Positions 16,710-24,210 of a stretch of DNA of 33,404 nt are shown piece by piece; position 1 is the stretch's first letter; each line of letters starts with the position of its first letter. The notes under the pieces are model-generated. The model had not been told where the DNA came from. It saw nothing but the letters and a program-made list of their open reading frames with translations, and ran no database searches. A program made the position numbers and the translations under genes. This DNA comes from an uncultured beta proteobacterium (GTDB lineage Bacteria; Pseudomonadota; Gammaproteobacteria; Burkholderiales; Rhodocyclaceae), in NCBI GenBank assembly GCA_903848955.1, contig CAINHS010000034.1, positions 1 through 33,404 of the forward strand, read 5' to 3'.

Positions 16710-16934
16710 TCAGGCGGGCAGTTTGCGAATCCGGATCTCGCGTGTGCCGTCGGCGCGAAGTTCGTCGCTCCAGGCGTAACCGTTCTTGCTCAGGATGGCG
16801 AACAGCGGATGCGGCTGGCAATACAGCAGTAGCAGCAGTTCATCGCCCTCGGCCAGCGTGTCGAGCGCCTCCAGGGCGCGCTCCAGCGGCTCCGGTGGCT
16901 GCATCTCGCGGCCGTCGATTACGCGCTCTGGCAT
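16710..16934 (-). CDS. DUF2249-family small protein
   Basis: 74 residues from ATG 16934, with GAAGG upstream. It contains MQPPEPLERALEALDTLAEG, then DELLLLLYCQPHPLFAIL and the ending TREIRIRKL, the DUF2249 (TusA-like fold) pattern. The family is often found fused to or beside hemerythrin-like and denitrification genes; its role is unproven. The start overlaps the end of the hemerythrin gene by 16 bases, indicating translational coupling. Confidence 0.88.
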   Translation of the reverse strand: MPERVIDGREMQPPEPLERALEALDTLAEGDELLLLLYCQPHPLFAILSKNGYAWSDELRADGTREIRIRKLPA

Positions 16935-17368
16935 GCTGCCTTCAGTCGTTCCGCCAGGGAAACACCGACATCCGACGCCGCCAGGGCGTTGTCACACATC
17001 GGATACAGGATGTTTTCCTCCTTCATGTTGTGCTGCTGCATGAGGATGAGCAGGGTCCCGGCGCTGCCGCCGAAGGCATCGCTGTCACGGCAAGCCAGCG
17101 CCCCTTGCATCTCCGCCAGCAGACCGCGCATCTGACGATGCTCGCTGCGCATGATTTCGGTCGGACCGGAACGCATCCCGGTCGCCGCCTCGAAGGCGGG
17201 AAACAGAAGCTCCTCCTCGCTGCTGAAATGGCTCTCGAGCTCGCCGGCCAGAGATGCAAAAGCCTGCCCGCCGGCCGTCCAGTCGCCATTGGCGCAAGAC
17301 TCTTCCGCACCGGCGAAGAGGTCGTCACAATGTTTGTGGTGCGTAAGAAGCGGCGAGGTAATCGACAT
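16919..17368 (-). CDS. Hemerythrin-like diiron protein
   Basis: 149 residues from ATG 17368 (MSITSPLLTHHKH); a longer frame to 17452 would run through the promoter. Candidate ligands are His10/11/13, His47 and Glu51 (HFSSE), His77 (SEHRQM), His113 and Glu117 (QHNMKEE), the spacing of a four-helix hemerythrin. Such proteins bind oxygen or NO, or repair iron centres after nitrosative stress. It is the first gene of a three-gene operon with a well-placed FNR/DNR-type promoter (17399-17440), so induction by low oxygen or NO is expected. Confidence 0.9.
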   Translation of the reverse strand: MSITSPLLTHHKHCDDLFAGAEESCANGDWTAGGQAFASLAGELESHFSSEEELLFPAFEAATGMRSGPTEIMRSEHRQMRGLLAEMQGALACRDSDAFGGSAGTLLILMQQHNMKEENILYPMCDNALAASDVGVSLAERLKAACQSA

Positions 17369-17398
17369 GGCGGCAGACTCCGTTTGAACAGGGGTCCG

Positions 17399-17440
17399 AT
17401 TGTGCGTGTTGGCTCGCCTTGAAACATTGACAACCGTCAA
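17399..17440 (-). promoter_or_regulatory. FNR/DNR-class promoter of the hemerythrin operon
   Basis: The perfect palindromic arms TTGAC-AACC-GTCAA lie at 17427-17440. On the minus strand CACAAT (17404-17399, four of six consensus bases) is the -10 element. This gives a start near 17392 and places the box centre at exactly -41.5, the class II position for FNR-family activators. The leader to the ATG would be ~24 bases and contains GGAG. Confidence 0.75.
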
Positions 17441-17453
17441 GAACACAGGCAAC

Positions 17454-18194
17454 TCACGTCTTCAATACCCCTATTTCGAGCCGGGAAAACCAGTCGATAA
17501 ACCGCTTCACATCCGCGCCTCTGTATATCGCTCCATGTTGCGGACAGAGCATGTCGATGTCCAGTGCCGAAACGCGGGCGCACCAGTCGTTCTTGGCCTT
17601 GTCGGAGCCCATCCAGCGCCGGTGGAAGCCTTCCGCATGACGGATGTGACGATCGAAATCCTCGACGAACAGTCCGTCCTCGCCGCGAGGCAGCAAGGCG
17701 GCGCCGACGTCGCCGGAAAACAGGATGCCGGCGCCGGCGTCGTAAAGATGGAAGTTGCCCGACGAATGCAGGTAGTGGGCCGCAATCGCCCGCAGCCGGC
17801 GGGAGCCGACAGGAATCTCCATGCCATTGTCGGGAATCGGCACGAAGGTATCCGCCTCTCCGGCGAAGTGCGGCACGAAACCTTGCCACAGCCAGCTCAG
17901 ATAGCACTTGATGCCGGGATTGAACTCAAGCCACATCGGCAGCGAGGATATGACGTCCGGATCCTGGTGCGAGGAAAATATCTTGCCGATGCAGCGCGGA
18001 TCGAAACTCGTGCTCAGCGCCGAAAAGACTGCCGGAAAGATTTCACTGCCGCCCGGATCGAGCAACATGCCGTCGCCGTCGCTGGTAACCAGGTATTCGT
18101 TGGTATCGATCAGAAATTCCGGCCGGCTTGTGTCGCGAACGATGGCGAGCCACTTGTGGTCGCCGTCTTCATAGATGATGCGTGCAGTTTTCAT
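17454..18194 (-). CDS. MBL-fold diiron protein, ODP / flavodiiron-like without flavodoxin domain
   Basis: 246 residues from ATG 18194. The metal ligands of flavodiiron proteins can be followed: His76-x-Asp78-x-Asp80 (SSHQDPDVISS), His140 or His143 (AAHYLHSSGNFHLYD), Asp162 (LFSGDVGAAL) and His220 (CPQHGAIY). The usual Glu is Asp78 and the second His of HxExDH is Val81. No flavodoxin or rubredoxin domain follows, so it may bind oxygen or NO rather than reduce them, as described for the chemotaxis-linked ODP of Treponema. It is coupled by ATGA overlap to the MCP-tip-like protein upstream, which supports a sensor role. Enzymatic NO or O2 reduction with separate partners is the alternative. Confidence 0.85.
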   Translation of the reverse strand: MKTARIIYEDGDHKWLAIVRDTSRPEFLIDTNEYLVTSDGDGMLLDPGGSEIFPAVFSALSTSFDPRCIGKIFSSHQDPDVISSLPMWLEFNPGIKCYLSWLWQGFVPHFAGEADTFVPIPDNGMEIPVGSRRLRAIAAHYLHSSGNFHLYDAGAGILFSGDVGAALLPRGEDGLFVEDFDRHIRHAEGFHRRWMGSDKAKNDWCARVSALDIDMLCPQHGAIYRGADVKRFIDWFSRLEIGVLKT

Positions 18195-18802
18195 GCGACG
18201 AAGTCCTCTTCCTGGGTTCCGCTCAGACTCTCGAGAGACTGCCGGATCTCGCCGATCATCTTCTCGAAATCACTCGACACCTGCATTAGCGCAACGGAGA
18301 AGCCCCCGCCATAGGCGGCTTCGATCTTTGCCGAGCGTGCCAGCACGCTGCCCAGTTCGACGAGTTGCACAGTGTCGGCGATCATGTGGGACAGGCCGCG
18401 ATTCAATGTCGCCATCTGCTGATTGCTGCCGGCCAGCCTGGTTTCGGCGCGAAGCTGCAACAGTTCCTGGATCAATGTCTTGCTCTCGCCCTGCGCCTCG
18501 ACCCCGGCCCGTTCCAGCAAGCGGCTGACCCGCGACTGCTTGACCAGTACCGTCACCGCTGCAACACTGGCGGAGGTGGCCTCGCGCAAGGCCGCCATCT
18601 GCTGCTGCAGATCGCCGGCAAAGCTCCGCAACTCGTTGGACAGGACCCCGAACCCAAGCGCCGACTGGCCCGCCCGCTTGGCGAGAAAGATCGCGTTCAT
18701 GGCCATGAGATTGATCTTGAATGCCGCGGCCACGACGCTCTTGATCCCTTCGTTGATGCGCACCATGCGCCGCAACTCGCGGCCGGCTTCAGCGGAGGTC
18801 AT
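18191..18802 (-). CDS. Soluble MCP-tip-like helical protein
   Basis: 203 residues from ATG 18802, without membrane segments or a sensor domain. Residues 29-58 (KINLMAMNAIFLAKRAG then LGFGVLSNELRSFA) follow the chemoreceptor hairpin-tip pattern (TNLLALNAAIEAARAG... GFAVVADEVR) with substitutions. A weaker second copy occurs at 151-178 (LARSAKIEAAYGGGFSVALM). The chain appears nearly all helical, as in a four-helix receptor bundle. The stop overlaps the diiron protein's ATG. It may pass a gas signal to CheA-type kinases, but the altered tip could equally prevent that. No che genes lie in the window. Confidence 0.75.
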   Translation of the reverse strand: MTSAEAGRELRRMVRINEGIKSVVAAAFKINLMAMNAIFLAKRAGQSALGFGVLSNELRSFAGDLQQQMAALREATSASVAAVTVLVKQSRVSRLLERAGVEAQGESKTLIQELLQLRAETRLAGSNQQMATLNRGLSHMIADTVQLVELGSVLARSAKIEAAYGGGFSVALMQVSSDFEKMIGEIRQSLESLSGTQEEDFVA

Positions 18803-18820
18803 ACCCGCCCGCTGCCCGCC

Positions 18821-18858
18821 GTCCGGATGCCGGATGGCCCGGAACCGATGATCCGGAC
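18821..18858. terminator. Inverted repeat immediately after phaC
   Basis: GTCCGGAT (18821-18828) and ATCCGGAC (18851-18858) form an 8-base inverted repeat with a 22-base loop directly after the phaC stop. No T run follows on the minus strand, so it is an imperfect terminator or an mRNA 3'-end stabiliser, and read-through into the MCP-like gene is possible. Confidence 0.35.
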
Positions 18859-18859
18859 C

Positions 18860-20593
18860 TCACTGCTCAAGCACATAAGTGCCGGGTGCATCGGCCAGCG
18901 CTGGAAACTTCCGCGGCGCCACGGCCGGCGCCGCTACCAGTTTGCCCGACTGCGGCTTGAGCCAGGCCATCCAGTCTTCCCACCAGCTGCCGTGATGAAG
19001 TTCGGCGCGTTCGCGCCACTCGTCGGGGGTATCGTGTCTTTCGGCGGCGGCGACGTGGTAATCGCGCTTGGGCGGATTCACAACCGGATTGACGATCCCC
19101 AGAATGTGACCCGAACTCGACAACACATAGCGGCGCGGGCCGGCAACGAGATTGTTGATGCGGAAGGTCTGCCGCCACGGCGCAATGTGATCGTCCTCGG
19201 CCGATACCGCATACAGCGGCTGGGAAATCCGCCCGAGATCGATGTCCTCGCCGGCCAGATTCAGCGCATCCTTCTTGATCAGCGAGTTATCGAGATAGAA
19301 GTTGCGCAGATACCAGCTGTGCATCGCTGCCGGCATGCGGGTTGAATCCATGTTCCAGAACAGGACATCGAAAGGCGGCGGCGCCTCGCCGAACAGGTAG
19401 CCGCGCACCACGTAATGCCAGACCAGGCTGTTGGAGCGCAGCAGGCGGAATGCGGACGCCATTTCCTTGCCATCGAGGTAGCCCTTCTTGGCCATCGACT
19501 TTTCCAGCCACTTGATGCTGCTCTCATCGAGAAACACTTCGATGTCGCCCGGTTTGTGGTAATCCACCAGGGTGGTCAGCAGCGTGACGGTATCGACCGG
19601 CACATCCTGCTTCTCATAGTGCGCGTTGGCCCAGGCCATCCAGGTCGCCAGCGCCGCGCCGCCGATGCAGTAGCCGACCGCATGCACCTTGGCCGAACCG
19701 GAGATGCCGCGCGCAGTTTCTATGATCCTGCCGACGCCCTCCGTCAGATAGTCGTCGAACGTGACATCGCGCAAGTCCGCCCCGGGATTCTTCCAACTGG
19801 TGATATAGACGTCGAAGCCCTGATCGACGAGGAACTTCACCATGCTCTTCCTGGCATTCAGATCAAGGACGTAAAACTTGTTGATCCAGGGCGTGACGAT
19901 GACGATGGGGGTCGCGAAAACCTTTTCCCGGGTCGGCGTGTAATGCAGGACCTCAAGAAGATGATTGCGGAATACCACCTTGCCCGGCGTCGTCGCCAGA
20001 TCCTTGCCGACGACGAAATCAGTCGGGCGCGCCATCTGCACGTCACCTGCCTGGAAATCGCTGACAAAATTGTTGAAACCCTTGAGCAGGCTCTCGCCGC
20101 GGGTTTCCATGGCTTTCTGCATGGCCGCCGGATTGGTCAGCAGAAAATTGGTGGGAGCAACGGCATTGAGCCACTTGCGCCACCAGAAAGCGGCGCGGCG
20201 ACGGTCGCGATTCGACAGGCCGGGCGTTTCATAGAGCATGTCCTGCACCTGGTGGGTCATCATCAGGTACCACTCCTTGACGATGTCCCAGCTCGCCGAG
20301 TCGCTCCAGATCGGATCGGCGAAGCGCGTATCGTCCGGATTCGGCGACACCACATCCTTGCTCGCCATGCCCAGAGCCCGGTGCCAGGAATGTGTCTGCA
20401 GTTCCCAGAGCTTGGTGGAGAATCCGGTCAAAGCCTCTGACATCTCCTGCGGATGAGACAACCACGCCAACTGCGCGTGCATCAAGGGAGTTGCCATGCC
20501 GATCGGATCGATTTTGGCCTCGACCGCCTCATTCACTGCCCGCCACGCGGCCTGCGGGCTCGTTGATGATTTGGGCTGTTTAGTCGTAGTCAT
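18860..20593 (-). CDS. phaC: Class I poly(3-hydroxyalkanoate) synthase
   Basis: 577 residues from ATG 20593, with GGAG 8 bases upstream. It polymerises (R)-3-hydroxyacyl-CoA into storage polyester on granules. The lipase-box-like GYCIGG holds the catalytic Cys309; Asp468 (SAEDDHIAPW) and His496 (SSSGHILGIVNP) complete the triad. PhaC N-terminal features such as RRAAFWWRKWLNAVAPTNF and PWINKFYVLDL are present, and length fits class I (~590). No phaA or phaB is adjacent. The divergent uspA-type gene and a perfect FNR box lie upstream; a CATAAT hexamer (20656-20651, minus) could be its -10. Confidence 0.97.
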   Translation of the reverse strand: MTTTKQPKSSTSPQAAWRAVNEAVEAKIDPIGMATPLMHAQLAWLSHPQEMSEALTGFSTKLWELQTHSWHRALGMASKDVVSPNPDDTRFADPIWSDSASWDIVKEWYLMMTHQVQDMLYETPGLSNRDRRRAAFWWRKWLNAVAPTNFLLTNPAAMQKAMETRGESLLKGFNNFVSDFQAGDVQMARPTDFVVGKDLATTPGKVVFRNHLLEVLHYTPTREKVFATPIVIVTPWINKFYVLDLNARKSMVKFLVDQGFDVYITSWKNPGADLRDVTFDDYLTEGVGRIIETARGISGSAKVHAVGYCIGGAALATWMAWANAHYEKQDVPVDTVTLLTTLVDYHKPGDIEVFLDESSIKWLEKSMAKKGYLDGKEMASAFRLLRSNSLVWHYVVRGYLFGEAPPPFDVLFWNMDSTRMPAAMHSWYLRNFYLDNSLIKKDALNLAGEDIDLGRISQPLYAVSAEDDHIAPWRQTFRINNLVAGPRRYVLSSSGHILGIVNPVVNPPKRDYHVAAAERHDTPDEWRERAELHHGSWWEDWMAWLKPQSGKLVAAPAVAPRKFPALADAPGTYVLEQ

Positions 20594-20695
20594 GACATTC
20601 TCCACTTCACATGGGCAGCTTACAATCGCGCAGCCGCCGCCGTGTTCCACATTATGCATTGTGCCTGATGCCGGCAGCTATGGTTCGGATCGCCA

Positions 20696-20709
20696 TTGAT
20701 CTTGATCAA
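20696..20709. promoter_or_regulatory. Perfect FNR box between phaC and the universal stress gene
   Basis: TTGATCTTGATCAA is an exact TTGAT-N4-ATCAA site. Towards the stress gene, TAGGAT at 20731-20736 would be the -10, giving a start near 20743 and the box at about -40.5 (class II). Towards phaC, CATAAT at 20656-20651 gives a start near 20644 and the box at about -58.5, near a class I position. One box may therefore serve both genes. Confidence 0.85.
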
Positions 20710-20759
20710 AGCTGCTGTTGTTTAGTAGGCTAGGATGCCCATTTGGAGGATCAAACGCC

Positions 20760-21203
20760 ATGTTCAAGCACATACTTGTTCCAACCGACGGATCGCCGTT
20801 GTCATCCGACGCTGCAGCGCGGGCCATCGCCTTTGCCCGCGAGACCAGAGCGAAGGTGACTTTTTTCTTCGCCAAGCCCGACTATCCGGTGGCGTTCTAT
20901 GGCGAGGGCGCATTGATTGACCCCACCACGCCGGACAAGTTTGCGGAAATCGCGGAACAGCAGGCCAGGGAGATTCTCGCCGCCCATGAAGCCGCGGCCA
21001 AAGCGGAGGGCGTCGTCAGCGCCGGGATGAGTTCGGTCAGCGACATCCCTTACGAAGCAATCATCGCCGCCGCCGAAGAGGCGGGCGCGGATCTGATTTT
21101 CATGGCTTCGCATGGCCGGCGCGGCATCAGCGGCCTCCTGCTCGGCTCTGAAACACAAAAAGTCCTGACGCATTCCAAGATACCCGTGCTGGTCTACCGT
21201 TAA
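20760..21203 (+). CDS. Universal stress protein (UspA family)
   Basis: 147 residues from ATG 20760, behind GGAGGA with a 9-base gap. It starts MFKHILVPTDGSPLSSDAA and ends in the ATP-binding region MASHGRRGISGLLLGS with TQKVLTHSKIPVLVYR. This is the G-2x-G-9x-G-S motif with Ala in place of the first Gly, so nucleotide binding is likely but not certain. Single Usp domain. The FNR box at about -40.5 suggests induction in low oxygen, as for several Usp proteins of denitrifiers. Confidence 0.93.
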   Translation: MFKHILVPTDGSPLSSDAAARAIAFARETRAKVTFFFAKPDYPVAFYGEGALIDPTTPDKFAEIAEQQAREILAAHEAAAKAEGVVSAGMSSVSDIPYEAIIAAAEEAGADLIFMASHGRRGISGLLLGSETQKVLTHSKIPVLVYR

Positions 21204-21738
21204 TGGCCGGCCGTACGCGGACGCAACGGCAAAGCCGGCAACGAAAGACAGGGGTCGGCAGTCATCAATTCCGCGCCCTCCACGGTGCCCACAACGCGCG
21301 CCCCGGAGCCGGCGTCCGCGGGCGGTTTATTTCTTGCTTATAAACTTGAAGTTAGTAATTTATTGATCTAAGTCAAAAGTCGCCCCCCGCCTGCGTTATA
21401 TCGTCGCCCTTTCGGCTTGGCCGAGGTTTTCCGGTATGCGTCGGGTCAGCGAATGGCAGGGGTCGGGCGGTACTTGCGAAGAAACCGCGCCCGCCATCGT
21501 CGTCGCCCGTTTGCCGTGAGTCCATGTTGAAGGCAACACGAGCGCCTCTAATACTCTGACTTGTAGTTATAATTTTGAAATGTTGGCAGATTCGCGGCGC
21601 CATGCTGCGGCGTGACCACGGCCAACGAACCGACACAACGGAACCGCAGAAATCCAGCGCTTCCGGCACTTGAATGGCGCTGTGCGCTTACGCACACGGA
21701 TCCGGTTTGATTTAGTTTATTTGCAAGGAGGAGTGGCT
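21204..21738 (+). other. Long intergenic region and leader before ccoN
   Basis: No convincing gene is seen in these 535 bases. An A/T-rich island (21328-21370) carries the FNR box. Downstream are a short stem-loop TCGGC-TTG-GCCGA followed by GGTTTT (21412-21430), a perfect TATAAT hexamer at 21568-21573 without a recognisable -35, and a hairpin TGTGCG-CTTA-CGCACA (21681-21696) about 30 bases before the ribosome site. If the FNR-box promoter is used, ccoN has an untranslated leader of roughly 330 bases. Confidence 0.6.
21363..21376 (+). promoter_or_regulatory. FNR box of the ccoNOQP operon
   Basis: TTGATCTAAGTCAA matches TTGAT-N4-(A/G)TCAA. TATATC at 21397-21402 or TATCGT at 21399-21404 sits 27-30 bases from the box centre, the right distance for a class II -10 element, giving a start near 21409-21411. 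The only downstream gene in this direction is ccoN. Confidence 0.8.
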
Positions 21739-23172
21739 ATGGAAGGTAATAGTGCTACACCAGTGAAGTACGACATGGAGGTGGTACGGTGGTTCACCAT
21801 CGCCGCTGCCATCTATGCAGTGGTAGGCACGCTGGTCGGCGTCATCATCGCGGCCCAGCTGGCGTTTCCGTTAATGAACTTTGATCTTGAATGGCTCACC
21901 TTCGGCCGCCTGCGACCGCTGCATACCAATGCGGTGATCTTTGCGTTCGGCGGCTGCGTGCTGTTTGCAACGGGTCACTACATCGTGCAGCGCACGGGGG
22001 GTACCCGGCTGTGGAGCAACAAGCTGGCCTGGTTCACCTTCATCGGCTGGAACCTGATCATCGTTTCAGCCGTCGTCTCATTTCCGATGGGCTGGACCCA
22101 AGGCAAGGAATACGCCGAACTGGAATGGCCGATCGACCTTGCCATCGCGGTGGTCTGGCTGGTGTACGGTTTCAACTACATCATGACCGTCGGCATCCGC
22201 AAGACCTCACATATCTATGTGTCCAACTGGTTCACCATGGCGATGATCGTGATGATCACCTATCTCCATGTGTTCAACAGTCTGGCGATACCGGTGAGTC
22301 TGACCAAGTCCTATTCCATCTACTCCGGGGTGCAGGATGCCATGGTGCAGTGGTGGTACGGTCACAATGCGGTGGGCTTCTTCCTCACCGGCGGCTTCCT
22401 CGCCATCATGTACTACTTCGTGCCCAAGCAGGCAGGCCGCCCGGTGTTCTCCTACAGGCTGTCGGTACTGCACTTCTGGGCCCTGGCCTTCGGCTATGTC
22501 TGGCTCGGCGGCCACCATCTGCAATACACGGCGCTGCCTGACTGGACCGGCTCGCTGGGTGCTGCGGTTTCCCTGGCGATGATCATCCCGTCATGGGGCG
22601 GCGCCATGAACGGCATGATGACGCTGTCCGGTGCCTGGGACAAATTGCGCACCGACTACATTCTGCGTTTCCTGGTGGTTTCGCTGGCCTTCTACGCGAT
22701 GTCCACTTTCGAGGGTCCGGTGATGTCGATCAAGACGGTCAACGCCTTGTCGCACTACACCGACTGGACCATCGGTCACGTGCATTCGGGCGCTCTGGGC
22801 TGGGTAGCCATGGTGTCCTTCGGCGCGATCTACCACCTGATCAAGAAGCTGTGGGGCGTGGACAAGATGTACTCGGACAGCCTGGTCAATGTGCATTTCT
22901 GGCTGGCGACCATCGGTACCGTGATCTACGTCGTGGCAATGTGGGTGTCGGGCATCATGCAAGGCCTGATGTGGAGGGATTACGACGAATACGGAACCTT
23001 GAGTTATACCTTCGTGGAGTCGGTTTCCGCCATGCATCCCTACTATGTGATGCGCATGATCGGCGGCCTGATCTTCAACATCGGTACCGTGATCGCTCTG
23101 TTCAACATCGTAATGACCGTTCGCACTGCCGCCTCGCTGCGCAGCACGAACGCCGTTGCGGCTCACGCCTAA
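21739..23172 (+). CDS. ccoN: cbb3-type cytochrome c oxidase subunit I
   Basis: 477 residues from ATG 21739 behind AAGGAGG; a longer frame to 21670 is not family-like. Catalytic subunit of the high-affinity oxidase, reducing oxygen to water and pumping protons. Ligands are clear: His62 (low-spin haem b), His209 (Cu[10 protein letters not shown]), the helix VII Tyr253 with His259/His260 ([10 protein letters not shown]), and His347/His349 ([11 protein letters not shown]) for haem b3 and b. Numbering is offset by two from the well-studied Pseudomonas stutzeri enzyme. First gene of ccoNOQP, expressed from the FNR-box promoter. Confidence 0.98.
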   Translation: MEGNSATPVKYDMEVVRWFTIAAAIYAVVGTLVGVIIAAQLAFPLMNFDLEWLTFGRLRPLHTNAVIFAFGGCVLFATGHYIVQRTGGTRLWSNKLAWFTFIGWNLIIVSAVVSFPMGWTQGKEYAELEWPIDLAIAVVWLVYGFNYIMTVGIRKTSHIYVSNWFTMAMIVMITYLHVFNSLAIPVSLTKSYSIYSGVQDAMVQWWYGHNAVGFFLTGGFLAIMYYFVPKQAGRPVFSYRLSVLHFWALAFGYVWLGGHHLQYTALPDWTGSLGAAVSLAMIIPSWGGAMNGMMTLSGAWDKLRTDYILRFLVVSLAFYAMSTFEGPVMSIKTVNALSHYTDWTIGHVHSGALGWVAMVSFGAIYHLIKKLWGVDKMYSDSLVNVHFWLATIGTVIYVVAMWVSGIMQGLMWRDYDEYGTLSYTFVESVSAMHPYYVMRMIGGLIFNIGTVIALFNIVMTVRTAASLRSTNAVAAHA

Positions 23173-23186
23173 GGGAGGGGTAAATC

Positions 23187-24008
23187 ATGTCTGATAATCA
23201 CGACAAAATTTATTCGACCAAGTTCCAGGACAGTATGGAGCGGAAAACGCTCCTGATGTTCCTTGTAATCGCCCTCGCGGTAGCGGTCGGCGGCATCGTG
23301 GAAATCGTTCCGCTGTTTTATCTGCCGAATACGGCGATGTGCGCAACGATGGCCGGCAACGATCCGAGTTGCAACAAGACGCAACACAAGGACGCCAGCG
23401 GCAAGGTCATCCCGATGGACAAGATCATCTGGAATCCGGCGACATCGGCGCACAAGACGCTGAACGACTGGCAGCCGGGTGATGGCGTGCGTCCGTACAA
23501 GGCGCTGGAGATGGCGGGTCGTGCCGTATATATCCGCGAAGGCTGCTATCTGTGCCACTCGCAGATGATCCGCCCCTTCCGCGACGAGAAGGATCGCTAC
23601 GGTCACTACTCCATCGCCGAAGAGTCCATGTACGACCATCCCTTCCAGTGGGGCTCGAAGCGTACCGGACCCGATCTGGCTCGCGTCGGCGGCAAGTATT
23701 CGGATGACTGGCACCGCCTCCACTTGCGCTATCCGCGCAGCGTGGTGCAGGAGTCGGTCATGCCCAATTACGTCTGGCTCGAAAACAAGCCGGTGGATGT
23801 GGCTGGTACCGTGCAGACGCTCAAGGTCATGACCATAGTGCCGTTCAACGCGGTCCCGGCCAAGATTTACACCGCTGTCTATGGCGACGACTATGCCGGC
23901 GCAGCTGCGGAACTCAAGGGCAAGACGGACATGGATGCGTTGATCGCCTACCTGCAGGGACTGGGCAATCACGTCAAGTTCGAAGAGGGCGTGAACTACC
24001 GTGACTAG
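23187..24008 (+). CDS. ccoO: cbb3-type cytochrome c oxidase subunit II (mono-haem), with an insertion
   Basis: 273 residues, longer than the ~200-240 common for CcoO. An N-terminal anchor (~21-46, ending GGIVEIVPLFYLP) precedes the periplasmic haem c domain with Cys120-x2-Cys123-His124 (REGCYLCHSQMIRPF), then HPFQWGSKRTGPDLARVGGK and the conserved VMPNYVWL. Between VEIVPLF (38-44) and the PYKALEMAGR stretch lie 58 residues where typical CcoO has ~13-15; this insert contains Cys52 and Cys62. The subunit carries electrons from CcoP or cytochrome c to CcoN. It lies 14 bases after ccoN. Confidence 0.97.
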   Translation: MSDNHDKIYSTKFQDSMERKTLLMFLVIALAVAVGGIVEIVPLFYLPNTAMCATMAGNDPSCNKTQHKDASGKVIPMDKIIWNPATSAHKTLNDWQPGDGVRPYKALEMAGRAVYIREGCYLCHSQMIRPFRDEKDRYGHYSIAEESMYDHPFQWGSKRTGPDLARVGGKYSDDWHRLHLRYPRSVVQESVMPNYVWLENKPVDVAGTVQTLKVMTIVPFNAVPAKIYTAVYGDDYAGAAAELKGKTDMDALIAYLQGLGNHVKFEEGVNYRD

Positions 24009-24027
24009 GCTATTGGCATACCTAGGC

Positions 24028-24210
24028 ATGGATGTGACTGCCATGACAATGAACGACTGGACGGGTGTATTCCTTGCCCTGGTAGCGGTCATTGGCATGG
24101 TGGCTACATATGTTCTGGTATTCCGACCATCCAACAAGGAACAATTCGAAGCCCAGGGCAGAATGATCCTGGACGACGATGACCCTGTCAAATTGGGAGA
24201 TAAGAGATGA
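24028..24210 (+). CDS. ccoQ: cbb3 oxidase small subunit CcoQ
   Basis: 60 residues if ATG 24028 is used; GTG 24001 (overlapping the ccoO stop, 69 residues) and ATG 24043 are alternatives, and none has a strong ribosome site. One membrane segment (FLALVAVIGMVATYVLVF) is followed by a charged tail FRPSNKEQFEAQGRMILDDD, the usual CcoQ layout. CcoQ stabilises the complex. Its stop overlaps the ccoP start (ATGA). Confidence 0.85.
   Translation: MDVTAMTMNDWTGVFLALVAVIGMVATYVLVFRPSNKEQFEAQGRMILDDDDPVKLGDKR

Noticed and set aside
21373-21669. 98-codon minus-strand frame in the ccoN leader
   Set aside because: No recognisable pattern and no ribosome site; it would lie antisense to the ccoN leader.
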